From: Thermoflexaceae bacterium
GTDB lineage: Bacteria > Chloroflexota > Dehalococcoidia > Tepidiformales > Tepidiformaceae
Direction of reading: 5' to 3'
Assembly: GCA_015075555.1 (NCBI GenBank)
Contig: JABTUD010000001.1
Location: forward strand, 496,001 to 560,000
DNA length: 64,000 bases
How positions within the stretch are numbered: the stretch's first letter is position 1; each line of letters begins with the position of its first letter. Made by a program: the position numbers and the translations under genes. Positions 16,940 through 25,730 of this stretch are shown piece after piece. The notes beneath the pieces were generated by a model. That model was not told the origin of the DNA and made no database searches. It saw only the letters and a program-made list of their open reading frames with translations.

Positions 16940-17746
16940 CTAACGGCCGCCGTAGCTGACACCGAGGCCAGCGCGCGCATCGGACTGGATGCCGTACTGG
17001 GGGATCGGGTAGCGAAGTCCGTTGGCTGCCAGGCGCTGCATGCCGGCAATCGCCTTCGGCAGGAAGCGCGGTGGCATTGCCATCAGGAGCTCCTCGTCGA
17101 GCACGCCACCGTAGCGGCGCTCCGCGAAGCAGGGGATGGAGAGGCTCGGCTGGCCGGTGGCGAGCGCGCGGCCCCATGAGTCGGCACACGACGATTCGCC
17201 CACGACGCTCCAGTCGAACTTCCGGTAACCCGACCACTGCAGGCCGTTGATGAGGATGATCATCTGACCCGGTGTGGCGTAGACGAGGCAGATGTCCGGC
17301 GGATCGAGCCGGCCAGAGGTAAGCGGCGAAACGGCAAAGGCCTCGTAACGCCCGAACGGGACGGTGTCCATGGCGGACTGGTGGGCAGCGCTGTCCTCCA
17401 GGGTTTCGAACCAGACGCCGGTCATTGCGCGGCCGGAGAGCCACTGCTCATCGCGGGGGTGGAGACCGAGGACGGCTCCACACTGGGCGCCGGAGAGGTC
17501 TTCAGCGGTGGCGCCAACGGTCCACCCCAGCCGGGCAGCCTGGGCCACCACCTGGTCGGCGGTGTGAATGGCCTGGGGGCGGCGGATCTTCGGGATCGCT
17601 TCCATCTCCGCGACGGTGCCGAAAAGCTTCATGCCAATGGGCGTGGTCTTCAGGCGCAGGAGGCGGTTCAGGTCGTCCACAAGCGCAGGCCAGTCGTACG
17701 TCACGGGCTCGGGTGGGCCGATTTCGCCGGGTGGAATGACAGTCAT
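16940..17746 (-). CDS. DUF169 family protein
   Basis: 268 residues from ATG 17746, with GGAGG 8 bases upstream. DUF169-like features: LRLKTTPIGMKLF (about 31-43), AQCGAVLGL (about 87-95), TPGQMIILINGLQWSGYRKFDWSVVGESSCADSWG (about 158-192) and a C-terminal CFAERRYGG. The family is uncharacterised and often sits near redox or corrinoid enzymes. It is encoded 126 bases downstream of the molybdopterin oxidoreductase on the same strand, which suggests a linked role; the Cys residues could bind a metal or cofactor. No function is claimed. Confidence 0.65.
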   Translation of the reverse strand: MTVIPPGEIGPPEPVTYDWPALVDDLNRLLRLKTTPIGMKLFGTVAEMEAIPKIRRPQAIHTADQVVAQAARLGWTVGATAEDLSGAQCGAVLGLHPRDEQWLSGRAMTGVWFETLEDSAAHQSAMDTVPFGRYEAFAVSPLTSGRLDPPDICLVYATPGQMIILINGLQWSGYRKFDWSVVGESSCADSWGRALATGQPSLSIPCFAERRYGGVLDEELLMAMPPRFLPKAIAGMQRLAANGLRYPIPQYGIQSDARAGLGVSYGGR

Positions 17747-17872
17747 AGCGATCCTCCGAAGCAGGGTGCGACTGAGCTTAGGCCGCGGCGTTCGCGGAAT
17801 CACGCAGGCTGCGGGCAACCTCCCAGGGGAGGCTGCCCGCGGCAAGAAGGGGATGGCTTTGAAACAGCGACC

Positions 17873-20692
17873 CTACCCGGGGACCTTTTCGAAGTCGCAG
17901 CGTACCCAGCGTTCGGCCGGGACAGGCTGCCATTCGACGCCGAGATGCTGGAGGTGGCCGTAGCCGCCTGCAAAGGCGATCCACTTCACCATCCCGGGCT
18001 CGATCTCGTTTGCGCCGGACCAGTTCTTGTACTGGAACCCGGCCCAGCCGTTGTACGAGACGACCTGGCCGGGCTTGACGTTGGGGGCAACCTTGGCGCG
18101 GGCGACGAAGTCGCTCACATCGTTGAAGACCCGGACCAGGTCATCGTCGTTCACGCCGCGGGCGGCGGCGTCATCGGTGTTGACCTGGACGAACGGTTCG
18201 CCGCGGTGGGTGCCGAGAATGACCTTGTTGGCCTGGTTCATGGTATGGACTGACCAGCGGTTGTGACCCGAGGTCAGGCCAAGCGGATACTGGCCGCCCA
18301 TATCCGGGTTGGGCTTGTAGACGGGTAGCTCTTCGCCCGCTTCGAGGAACCACGGGTGATCGATGTAGAACTGGGCGCGGCGAGCGTAGGTGGGGAAGGG
18401 GTCGCCCCTTTCGACGTGGTCGCGGAAGGGCACGTGGGTCTTGTTGGGCTCGACCGGGGAGGCCTGGGAGAGGCCCATGGGAGCGAGGCCCCAATCGATG
18501 AAGCGGACGTGGCCCTTTTCGCGCAGGGTGGTGAGCGTCGTGCCCATGGGGATCGTGCCGGCGAGGGCGGTGTCGCGGACGATCTCGTCGATGCGGGCGT
18601 CTTCGCTATCGAAGTAGCCGTTCATCGAGTAAGCGCGGGGGAGTCCGGCGTAGTCGCGGTAGACCCCGTTGTCGCCCGTGTAGCCGGTGAGGCCGCGGCT
18701 GGCGGCGACTTCGGCGACCTTCTTGAGAAGGAGGTCGAAGAGCTGCCATTCGTCCTTGGCTTCGCCTGGCGGTGCTGCGGCGCGGTCACCGAGGGTGAGG
18801 TTCATCACGTGGGGCGTGGGCATGCCGAAGGTGATCTTCTCGTAGTGCTGGGCGGCGGGCAGGAAGTAGTCGGCGTAGAGCGCCGTCTGGCTCATGCGGA
18901 AATCGATGGTGACGATGGCCTTGAGCCTTGGCCAGAGGGTGTCAAGGAGCGCCTTCTTGCCGCCGCGGGTACGGCGAAGCATGTTTCCGCCACATTCGAT
19001 GAGGACGCGGGGCGGCTTTTCGGGGCGGGGCGCATCGAGACCGTCCCACCAGCCCTTCTGCATCGCTTCGTTGAAGTAGTCGTCAAAGCTGCGGGCCATG
19101 GTGGGGTCGTTCCACTCTTTGCGGTTCCAGCGTTCGCGGAAACCGGCCTGCCAGTACCACCAGAAGGCGGGCGGGCTCGAAGTTCCGCCCGCAACCGGTA
19201 CCTGGTCGGTCTGGTTGATGCCACCGCGCTCGCTCCCGGCCATCTTCTTTCCAAGCTCGCGGATGGCGATTTCGGTGGTCATGGTCGGGTCGGTCGCCTT
19301 CATGGCCGCGACTCCCGCATCGCGGGCGGCGAGGATGATCTCGCTGTTCGAGGCGCCGGGACCGGGCTTGGCCATTGCGATGGCAGTGCCATCGATCATG
19401 GCCGCGGCCCAGCAGCGGATACCGGTACCGTGCTTGCCCCAGTTGCCACTGGCCGCCAACACAAGGCACATCGTCCGCTCGATGAGATCGCCGTGGTAGA
19501 ACTTGCAGGCGTTGTAGCCGAGCATGATGTTCGTCCGCCTGGTGGCGATCTTGCGGGCGAGCATGCGGATGGTATCGGGATGGACGCTGGTGATGGGGAA
19601 CTGCTTTTCGGGCGTGTACTCCGCATCCAGCTTCTTCTTGAGCAGGGCGTAGACGGGCGTCACCTGGACGGTCGAGCCATCGGCGAGCTTGACGTCGAAG
19701 ACACCTTCGAGGGCGATGTCCACGCCCTTGAGGAGCATGTTGCCCCGGTCGGCCAGCTTCAGTCCCTTGCCGGGCACCCACTGGTACATCTGGTCCTCGC
19801 GGCCCTTGCCTTCGACGTCGGTCTGGCGGAGGTAGCGGCGGGTATCGGTGCGAACGAGGTAGCCGAAGTCCGTTTGTTCCTTGAGGAACTTCCAGTCGGC
19901 GATGTTCTCTTCAAACATGACCTGGACGAGAGCCAGGGCGAAGGCCGGGTCGCTGGCGCCGTTGATGGGGACCTGGTAGTCGGCGTGGGTATGGGAGGGG
20001 TTGACATCGGGGGAGATGTTCACCACTTCGGCGCCGTTGTAACGGGCCTCAGCGATGAAGTGGTAGAGGTGAATGCGGGTGTAGACCGGGTTCATGTGCC
20101 AGAAGAGGATGAGCTCTGACTTGAACCAGTCGTCGGCGGAGGAGGTCGGGCTGAACTTGCCGAAGGTCTCCTGGAGGCCGATGGAGAAGTCGTTGATGGA
20201 GCCGTTCAGGTCCAGGTAGTGCCCGCCGATGACGGAGAGGAAGCGGCGCATGCCCTGGGAACCGCCACCTTCGGGCGTGCCTTCCTGGACGATGGAACTG
20301 GAGCCGACCTCGTTGATGGAATCGATCAAGATCCCGGCGATTTCAGTGAGGGCCTGGTCCCAGGAGATGCGGTTCCACTTGCCTTCGCCGCGTTCACCGG
20401 CGCGCTTGAGCGGGTACATCACACGGTCGGGGCCGTAAAGGGACTGGCTCCAGGAGGCGCCCTTCTGGCAGCCCATGGGGTTGAAGTCCGGGACGCCCTC
20501 TTCGATCACGGGGAGGGTACCGGATTGTTCCTCGCGCCAGACGATGCCGTTGCGCACGTAGACGCGAACGGGGCAGTCGCCCGGATAGCAGTCAACGCAG
20601 TGGGTGCCCCAGTGGACGGAGTCCCACTTCCACTTGTCGCGGTAGACGTCTTTCCAGCCTGTGTATTCGGTTGATGCTGCGGAGGTGCTCAT
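17873..20692 (-). CDS. Molybdopterin oxidoreductase, type II DMSO-reductase family catalytic subunit
   Basis: 939 residues. The N-terminus carries an Fe-S motif of the nitrate-reductase alpha type: His31-x3-Cys35-x4-Cys40-x34-Cys75; the NarG pattern is H-x3-C-x3-C-x34-C, so the middle spacing is one longer. Asp168 in GSINDFSIGLQETFG lies 10 residues before the Gly that aligns with NarG QTWG, the position of the aspartate Mo ligand in type II enzymes. The rest is typical bis-MGD sequence (GYNACKFYHGDLIERTMCL, SQTALYADYFLPAAQHYEK). No Tat signal is visible. No four-cluster Fe-S beta subunit, heme gamma subunit or chaperone is adjacent, unlike Nar, Ebd or Ddh operons. Substrate unknown; neighbours (ETF and flavoenzyme) suggest oxidation of an organic compound. 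Confidence 0.85.
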   Translation of the reverse strand: MSTSAASTEYTGWKDVYRDKWKWDSVHWGTHCVDCYPGDCPVRVYVRNGIVWREEQSGTLPVIEEGVPDFNPMGCQKGASWSQSLYGPDRVMYPLKRAGERGEGKWNRISWDQALTEIAGILIDSINEVGSSSIVQEGTPEGGGSQGMRRFLSVIGGHYLDLNGSINDFSIGLQETFGKFSPTSSADDWFKSELILFWHMNPVYTRIHLYHFIAEARYNGAEVVNISPDVNPSHTHADYQVPINGASDPAFALALVQVMFEENIADWKFLKEQTDFGYLVRTDTRRYLRQTDVEGKGREDQMYQWVPGKGLKLADRGNMLLKGVDIALEGVFDVKLADGSTVQVTPVYALLKKKLDAEYTPEKQFPITSVHPDTIRMLARKIATRRTNIMLGYNACKFYHGDLIERTMCLVLAASGNWGKHGTGIRCWAAAMIDGTAIAMAKPGPGASNSEIILAARDAGVAAMKATDPTMTTEIAIRELGKKMAGSERGGINQTDQVPVAGGTSSPPAFWWYWQAGFRERWNRKEWNDPTMARSFDDYFNEAMQKGWWDGLDAPRPEKPPRVLIECGGNMLRRTRGGKKALLDTLWPRLKAIVTIDFRMSQTALYADYFLPAAQHYEKITFGMPTPHVMNLTLGDRAAAPPGEAKDEWQLFDLLLKKVAEVAASRGLTGYTGDNGVYRDYAGLPRAYSMNGYFDSEDARIDEIVRDTALAGTIPMGTTLTTLREKGHVRFIDWGLAPMGLSQASPVEPNKTHVPFRDHVERGDPFPTYARRAQFYIDHPWFLEAGEELPVYKPNPDMGGQYPLGLTSGHNRWSVHTMNQANKVILGTHRGEPFVQVNTDDAAARGVNDDDLVRVFNDVSDFVARAKVAPNVKPGQVVSYNGWAGFQYKNWSGANEIEPGMVKWIAFAGGYGHLQHLGVEWQPVPAERWVRCDFEKVPG

Positions 20693-20728
20693 ACTGGGGG
20701 TTTATGGACTCGATCGGCGAGCGCTACC

Positions 20729-20742
20729 ATGACCGCGATCAT
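20729..20742. promoter_or_regulatory. Palindromic operator candidate, motif B
   Basis: ATGACCGCGATCAT, 37 bases before the start of the molybdopterin oxidoreductase gene. It shares the pattern ATGAC-SSSS-RTCAT with 24737-24750 and, on the opposite strand, 60661-60674. Confidence 0.4.
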
Positions 20743-20749
20743 GTCTCTG

Positions 20750-21583
20750 TCAGGCGAGGTAACCTTCCCTGACGAGGATCTCCGCGAGCTGGCCAGCCAT
20801 GCCGCCCCCACCGCCGGAATCGAGCGTCTTTCCACCACGGCCCGACATCCCACCCGACATGAGCTGTCGCAGGCGGTCGGCGGGGTTGGCAGTTGCCGAG
20901 GGCTTGAGGAGGTGCCTCGTGAGGGGGCGGGCAGGGCCGTAATCGAGGATGGCCAGGCGCTCGGCCGTGCCGGTGGTGAGACCGCCCTCGCCCGGGGAAC
21001 GAGTGCAATCGGCTGCTTGCGCGCAGCCAGTCTCCGGGCGAGAGGCGGGAAGAGGCCGGGAGCGGGCATCCTCGCAGCAACCAGCACGGCCCTGGCCGGG
21101 AGAGCGAACCGGCGGCGGCGGCCACCGTCGCCTCGCGTCATAGCCACGAGGCCCTCCGGGCCGCTCTCAATCGCCGTGACTTCTGCGAGCAGGGGCAGCC
21201 CGAGGACCTGGGCGACGGCCCCTGGGCAGCACTCCCGAGCCGTGGTCGCTCGCGGGGCCGCCAGCGAGCACCAGGTCCGCATCTCCGGGGATAGCGGTAG
21301 CGAGCGCGGCGGAGGTTGCGGGGATGTCGGGCAACGTGAGGTCGTCATCCCACGTCCGCATGACCCGTGCGACGCCAAGCGCGAGGGCCTCACGCAATGC
21401 AACATCCCATTCGGCCGGACCGGCTGCGGCGGCCGAGAGATCGACTCCGTCGAGGCGGCGCGCGAGGTCGAACGCGAGGCCCAGGGCGACGAGAGAGGAG
21501 TCATCCAGCCGGAGGGTGCTGCCCGTGACGCCTGCAGCAAGCTCAGGGTCGTCGATGACGCGCAGGAGCACGGTCACGTTCAT
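20750..21583 (-). pseudogene. etfB: Electron transfer flavoprotein beta subunit, with two compensating frameshifts
   Basis: Starts at ATG 21583 ([14 protein letters not shown]), overlapping the etfA stop by ATGA. The first part (to GPASDHGSGVLP) and the last part (GGLTTGTAERLAILDYGP to GQLAEILVREGYLA, stop at 20750) are in one frame. The middle part (GAVAQVLGLPLLAEVTAIES to RKQPIALVPRA) is in another. One extra base near 21228 (CCCAGGGG) and one missing base near 20990 explain this. Restored, it is a beta-type ETF subunit of about 277 residues that binds AMP and, with EtfA, FAD, passing electrons from dehydrogenases to the quinone pool. Given similar single-base shifts in neighbouring genes, an assembly error is more likely than real loss. 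Confidence 0.7.
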
Positions 21584-22550
21584 CTCGGAACCCCCGCAAT
21601 GGCAGCGACGCGGGCCGTTCCCGTGGAGCGCGCCTTGAGGCCGGTGATGAGAGCAGGCAGGATCTCGTTCAGGTCGCCGACGATGGAGACGTTCGCGATC
21701 TTGAAGATGGGGGCCCGCGCATCGGAGTTGATTGCCACGATGAAGGACGAATCGCGCATTCCCAGCGTGTGGTGGATGGCGCCTGAGATGCCGCAGGCGA
21801 TGTAGAGGCGCGGGGAGACGGACTTCCCGGTCAGGCCAACCTGGCGGGCGTAGGGCGCCCAGCCAAGGTCTACGGCAACCCGGCTGGCGCCGACGGAGCC
21901 TCCCAGCAGGGTGGCCAGCTCAGCGAGCCGCTCGAAACCCTCGGGCCCGCCGACCCCCCGGCCGCCGGCCACGACGACGTCGGCCTCGGTCACATCCATC
22001 TCCCATGGTGTGAGGCGCTCTTCGGAAAGGAGCGTGAAGCCGGGCTCCTGAGGCGCTCCGAGTGGCTGCACTTCGGGCGCCGGAGAGGCGGGTGGAGGTG
22101 CGCTATCGGCGTCGGGACTCACCACAACCAGTGCGGGCGAGCGGCGAATGGCCAGGTTCGCCGTCCGCGTTCCGCCGAGCGCAGGACGCGAGATCGCGGG
22201 CACGCCATCGCGGGTTCGGACCGAGAGCGCCGAGGTCGCGATGGGAAGCGCCGAGGGCGACAGAGAGACGCCCGGAAATCTCCCGCAGCAGGGGGTGTCG
22301 CCGAGGAAGGCGAGGGGTAGAGACCATCGCGGAGCAGTCCAAGCGCTGCTTCGAATGAGGCCGGCCCGGGCTCGGCCCGCCAGGCGCGGACCCAGCGCCC
22401 GGGCGGGGGCGATGCCGGGCCAAGAATAAGCAGGTCTGCCTCGGCGGCGGACTCGCCCGCGTACTTCTGTGCCAGCCCTGCGGCGGCCGCCGCGCGATGG
22501 TGGATCGCCCCGGCGTCACCCTCACAGATGGCGAGGATGCGCCCGGCCAC
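21580..22550 (-). pseudogene. etfA: Electron transfer flavoprotein alpha subunit, with about three frameshifts
   Basis: GTG start at 22550 ([20 protein letters not shown]), 3 bases after the stop of the upstream flavoenzyme. The N-terminal domain runs in one frame to LLRDG near 22330, shifts to [10 protein letters not shown], shifts again to [13 protein letters not shown], then continues as [20 protein letters not shown] into an uninterrupted C-terminal FAD domain. That domain contains [56 protein letters not shown] in two stretches, and [20 protein letters not shown], all EtfA hallmarks. Restored length is about 323 residues. The protein holds the FAD of the ETF heterodimer. The small indels sit in GC-rich runs and are probably sequence errors. 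Confidence 0.7.
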
Positions 22551-22552
22551 TA

Positions 22553-24498
22553 TCAGCCCCTCCGGCCCGGGATGTTGACGAGCACGGCCAGGTCCTGCGG
22601 AGCGTCAAGCGCACGCGCCGCAAGGTGGCCATCGAACGTTGCCGCCTCGAGCCGGTGGGGCCAGTGCAATCGCCGATGGCGCGGACACTCGGATGTTTTC
22701 GAAAGTTCCCGGAAGAGCGCGTTATCGGGAAGGATGTTGCAGCAGAGCACCACGGTGTCGACCGGGCGCGTGTGTTCCATCGAGGAGTAGAAGTTGTAGA
22801 GGGTGATGGAGCCGGGGGTGATGGACTTCGCCCACGTTGTGGGCGAGAGCCTGACACCGAGGGTGTGCACTCGCCGCAGTGTGGAGGTTCGCGTGATGGG
22901 CTCGGCGTGCTTGCCCACTTCGAGCTCGCGCGTGCAGACCTCGACCTGCTTGCCCTGGGAGGCGAGGAGCTCGGCGACATTGAGGCCCTGGATGTGGTGC
23001 TCGTCATCGAGGATCACCACGTCCTGGCCAACGCTGGCAACGCCCTTGAGGACGTCCCATGCCTGGACGACGTTGGGGCCATCGACGCCTTCGATATGGT
23101 CGGGAACGAGCGGGCGGCCGCCAGTGGCAACGAAGACATCGTCGGGGCTGAGCGAGAGCACGTCGGCAGCGCTGGCGCGCGTACCGAGGCGCACATCGAC
23201 GCCAATCCGCGCAAGCTCGACGCTGAAGTAGCGGCCCACCTCGGCGAAGTCAGTGCGACCCGGCCCGAGGGCCGCAATCACAGTCTGCCCGCCAAGCTGT
23301 GGCTCGGCTTCGAACAGGGTCACAGAGTGGCCGGAAAGGGCGGCGACGCGGGCGGCCTCGCAGCCGGCCGGGCCCCCACCGACAACCACAAGCTTGCGAG
23401 GGCTTGTTGAGCGCCGGAAGTCACCCCAGTGGAGCTCTCGCCCTGCAGTGGGGTTGATGGCACAGGTGATGGCCTGCGCCTTTTCGATGTGACCCCAGCA
23501 GCCTTCATTGCAGCCCAGGCAGTGACGGATCTCGTCGACGCGGCCCTCGCGCGCCTTGTTGGGAAGGTCGGGATCGCACAGGTTGGCACGCGTCATGCCG
23601 ACGATATCGGCCTGGCGGTTCTCCAGCACCTGTTCGGCCATGACGGGATCGTTGATGCGGCCAATGCAGACAACGGGGATATCGAGGACTTCCTTGGCCA
23701 TGGCTGCCAGATAGACGAAGGAACCGCCCGGGTAGTACATGGGCGCGATGATGGTGTCCTTGGAGCGGTAGTTGCCGACGCTCACGCTGAGGTAGTCGAG
23801 CTGACCCCCTGCGGTGAGGTAAGGGATCATCCTGGAGAAGTCTTCAGAGGTGTAGCCGTATTCGGTCATCTCATCGCCGGAGATGCGCATACCCACGGTC
23901 CAGTCCTTGCCCACCTCGGCGCGAATGGCATCGATGATCTGGAGGGGGAAGTTGAGCCGGCGCTCGAAGTCGCCGCCGTATTCATCGTCCCTCTGGTTGG
24001 AAAGGGCGAGAGGAATTGCGTGATCAGGTAGCCGTGGGCGCCATGGATCTCGGCGCCATCGACCCCGGCTTCGCGCAGGATCGCCGCGCCGCGGCCGTAG
24101 CCGGCGATCACCTCGCGGGTTTCGGCGGTGGTCATCTCGTGGGGAACGGCCCAGGTGTCGGGTTGGGAGACGGGGGAGGGGGCCCATGGCGAACCGCCCG
24201 TCAGCATGCCGCCCTGGGCCCCCGGGTGCCAGAGCTGGCATACGAACTTGGCGCCGTGTTCGTGAATGGCCTCGGTAGCGGCGCGGAACTTGGTGAGGGC
24301 AGCGGGCTGGGCAAAGGAGTTGCCCGTGGAGTAATGGATGCCGTGGACATGCGAGCCGATGAGCCCGATTCCACCCTTCGCTTTCGCAACCCAGTAGGCG
24401 ATTTCGCGCGGCCCGGGGAGGCCGTCGGGGTCGGTGAAGGCGGTGTGGTGCGGGGTGCTCATGATGCGGTTGCGGATCGTGAACGAGCCGACCTTCAA
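22553..24498 (-). pseudogene. TMADH / 2,4-dienoyl-CoA reductase-like Fe-S flavoenzyme, frameshifted
   Basis: Old-yellow-enzyme barrel from ATG 24498 (MKVGSFTIRNRIMSTPHHTAF) through EIHGAHGYLITQFLSPF; a missing base near 24008 then shifts to SNQRDDEYGGDFERRLNFP. The 4Fe-4S ligands are in HCLGCNEGCWGH and ITCAINPTAGRE. A FAD/NAD domain follows (VVVGGGPAGCEAARVAALSG). Near 22700 and 22660 two compensating shifts hide KHPSVRAIGDCTGP before HRLEAATFDGHLAARAL. Restored length is about 648 residues, the usual size for trimethylamine dehydrogenase, histamine dehydrogenase and bacterial dienoyl-CoA reductase. Being followed at once by etfA and etfB, it is most like the ETF-linked dehydrogenases. Substrate not inferable. 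Confidence 0.75.
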
Positions 24499-24736
24499 GG
24501 GGCTGAAGAGGAGGGAAAGTCTGCCATGCTGGGTGCTCCCTGAACTGGTAAGCTGCGCTGTACGCCAGCCGGTTTGTGCCTCTGGCGGGGCCTGAAGCCG
24601 GAGCGGCGATTCGCGCGAGCGCCAGTCCGCGCAAGCCTGGTGGCGCCGAATGTGGGAACCAGGGATCGCGCGGAAAGCGGCCGGGGCCCACCGGAGCCTT
24701 GTGGCCCGACGCTATGCCGCAGGCACCGGGGCGACT

Positions 24737-24750
24737 ATGACGGCGGTCAT
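24737..24750. promoter_or_regulatory. Palindromic operator candidate, motif B
   Basis: ATGACGGCGGTCAT, extended to perfect arms TATGAC/GTCATA (24736-24751), in the 254-base gap upstream of the flavoenzyme-etf operon and just beyond the stop of the thioesterase gene. It matches the sites at 20729 and 60661. The rest of the gap (24499-24736) shows no gene. Confidence 0.4.
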
Positions 24751-24752
24751 AA

Positions 24753-25568
24753 TCACGCGCCGGGCTGCTCTGTGTGCACCGAGCGCGGGTTGGCAAGTAG
24801 CCCCTGCACTGCCAGCCCGATGGGCCCGCGCTCGTCGTGGATGACGGTCTGGATCATCCCGATTCCGTAGGTGTGGGCGCCGCTCCGGGCATCGAGGCAG
24901 AGCCATTCGCCCACTGCCGGGCGGTGCACATAGAGCGTGATATCGGCGTTGATGAAGCCCATGCTGCCGGCCGCCCGGATATGACTCAGCCCGTTGCCGA
25001 AATCAGAGGTGGCGGCAATTCGCACGAGCGGCGACATGGGCTCGCCAGCCACCAGAGGACAGGGGATCCGGATCCACGCCGCAGAGGGGCCGCCGCCTGG
25101 AGCGCCGGAGACGCGCTTCACTTCGATGGTCGTATGGAATCCCGTCCACTGTGGGGGAAACGCGGCCACGGAGAGACCTGTCGTCGCGATACCTGCCGGT
25201 CCGGGCGGCGGGCCGCCATCGATGAGCGCGTTCGGAGGAAGCTGCACCTCGCTGCGGCAGAGCATGAGCCCCGAGGCGCGGCTCACCTCCACACCACCGG
25301 ACAGGAGAGAGGCCTCCACCACCTGGATGCGCCGCCCTGCCCGAACCACGCGCGTGCGAACTTCGAGGGGCTGTTTCGGCACGGGCCGGAAAAGGTCGAC
25401 GGTGAGGCGAACGACCATCATCTCCGGCGAGGGCATGGCCTGTTCGATGGCGCGAGCGAGCAGGCCCGCAGGCGGTCCTCCATGGAGGACGCCGGGCCCC
25501 CAGGGGCTGCCCGCCTTTTCGGTGGGCACAAAGCATTCTCCATCGGCAACGAAGATGGAATCGGTCAA
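24753..25568 (-). CDS. Acyl-CoA thioesterase-like double hotdog protein
   Basis: 271 residues if translation starts at TTG 25568, which has GGAG 9 bases upstream. An in-frame ATG at 25736 would overlap the divergent MmgE gene and has no ribosome site. Two hotdog halves are visible: GSPWGPGVLHGGPPAGLLARAIEQ (about 19-42) followed by VVRLTVDLFRPVPKQPLEVRTRVVRAGRRIQVVEASL, and a second half with SDFGNGLSHIRAAGSMGFINADITLYVHRPAVGEWLCL. This is the TesB/4HBT_3 pattern. It probably hydrolyses acyl-CoA and would serve the nearby acyl-CoA pathway. Start uncertain. Confidence 0.7.
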   Translation of the reverse strand: MTDSIFVADGECFVPTEKAGSPWGPGVLHGGPPAGLLARAIEQAMPSPEMMVVRLTVDLFRPVPKQPLEVRTRVVRAGRRIQVVEASLLSGGVEVSRASGLMLCRSEVQLPPNALIDGGPPPGPAGIATTGLSVAAFPPQWTGFHTTIEVKRVSGAPGGGPSAAWIRIPCPLVAGEPMSPLVRIAATSDFGNGLSHIRAAGSMGFINADITLYVHRPAVGEWLCLDARSGAHTYGIGMIQTVIHDERGPIGLAVQGLLANPRSVHTEQPGA

Positions 25569-25730
25569 GTGGCCTGTCTCCAGGGGTGGGCTGATGGCGT
25601 ACTGCCCGGGTGGCGTTGGGGATCGATTGTTCTGCGCCGGGTAGCCACCGGGCAAGCACACCCTATCAGTTGACAAGAGCAGGTCAACGCGACAGTCTCG
25701 CCATACCTCACAATCCCCCGAGGCGCCGCC

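Noticed and set aside
17741-17751. ATGACAGTCAT palindrome at the DUF169 start as a motif B site
   Set aside because: Wrong spacing (one central base) and formed by the start codons themselves.
18356-20119. 587-codon open frame antisense to the molybdopterin gene
   Set aside because: Shadow frame of a high-GC gene; no family features, while the minus strand encodes a clear catalytic subunit.
25670-25687. TTGAC-N8-GTCAA inverted repeat as operator between thioesterase and MmgE genes
   Set aside because: Only 5-base arms and no second copy found; TTGACA may simply be a -35 box, but no good -10 follows.
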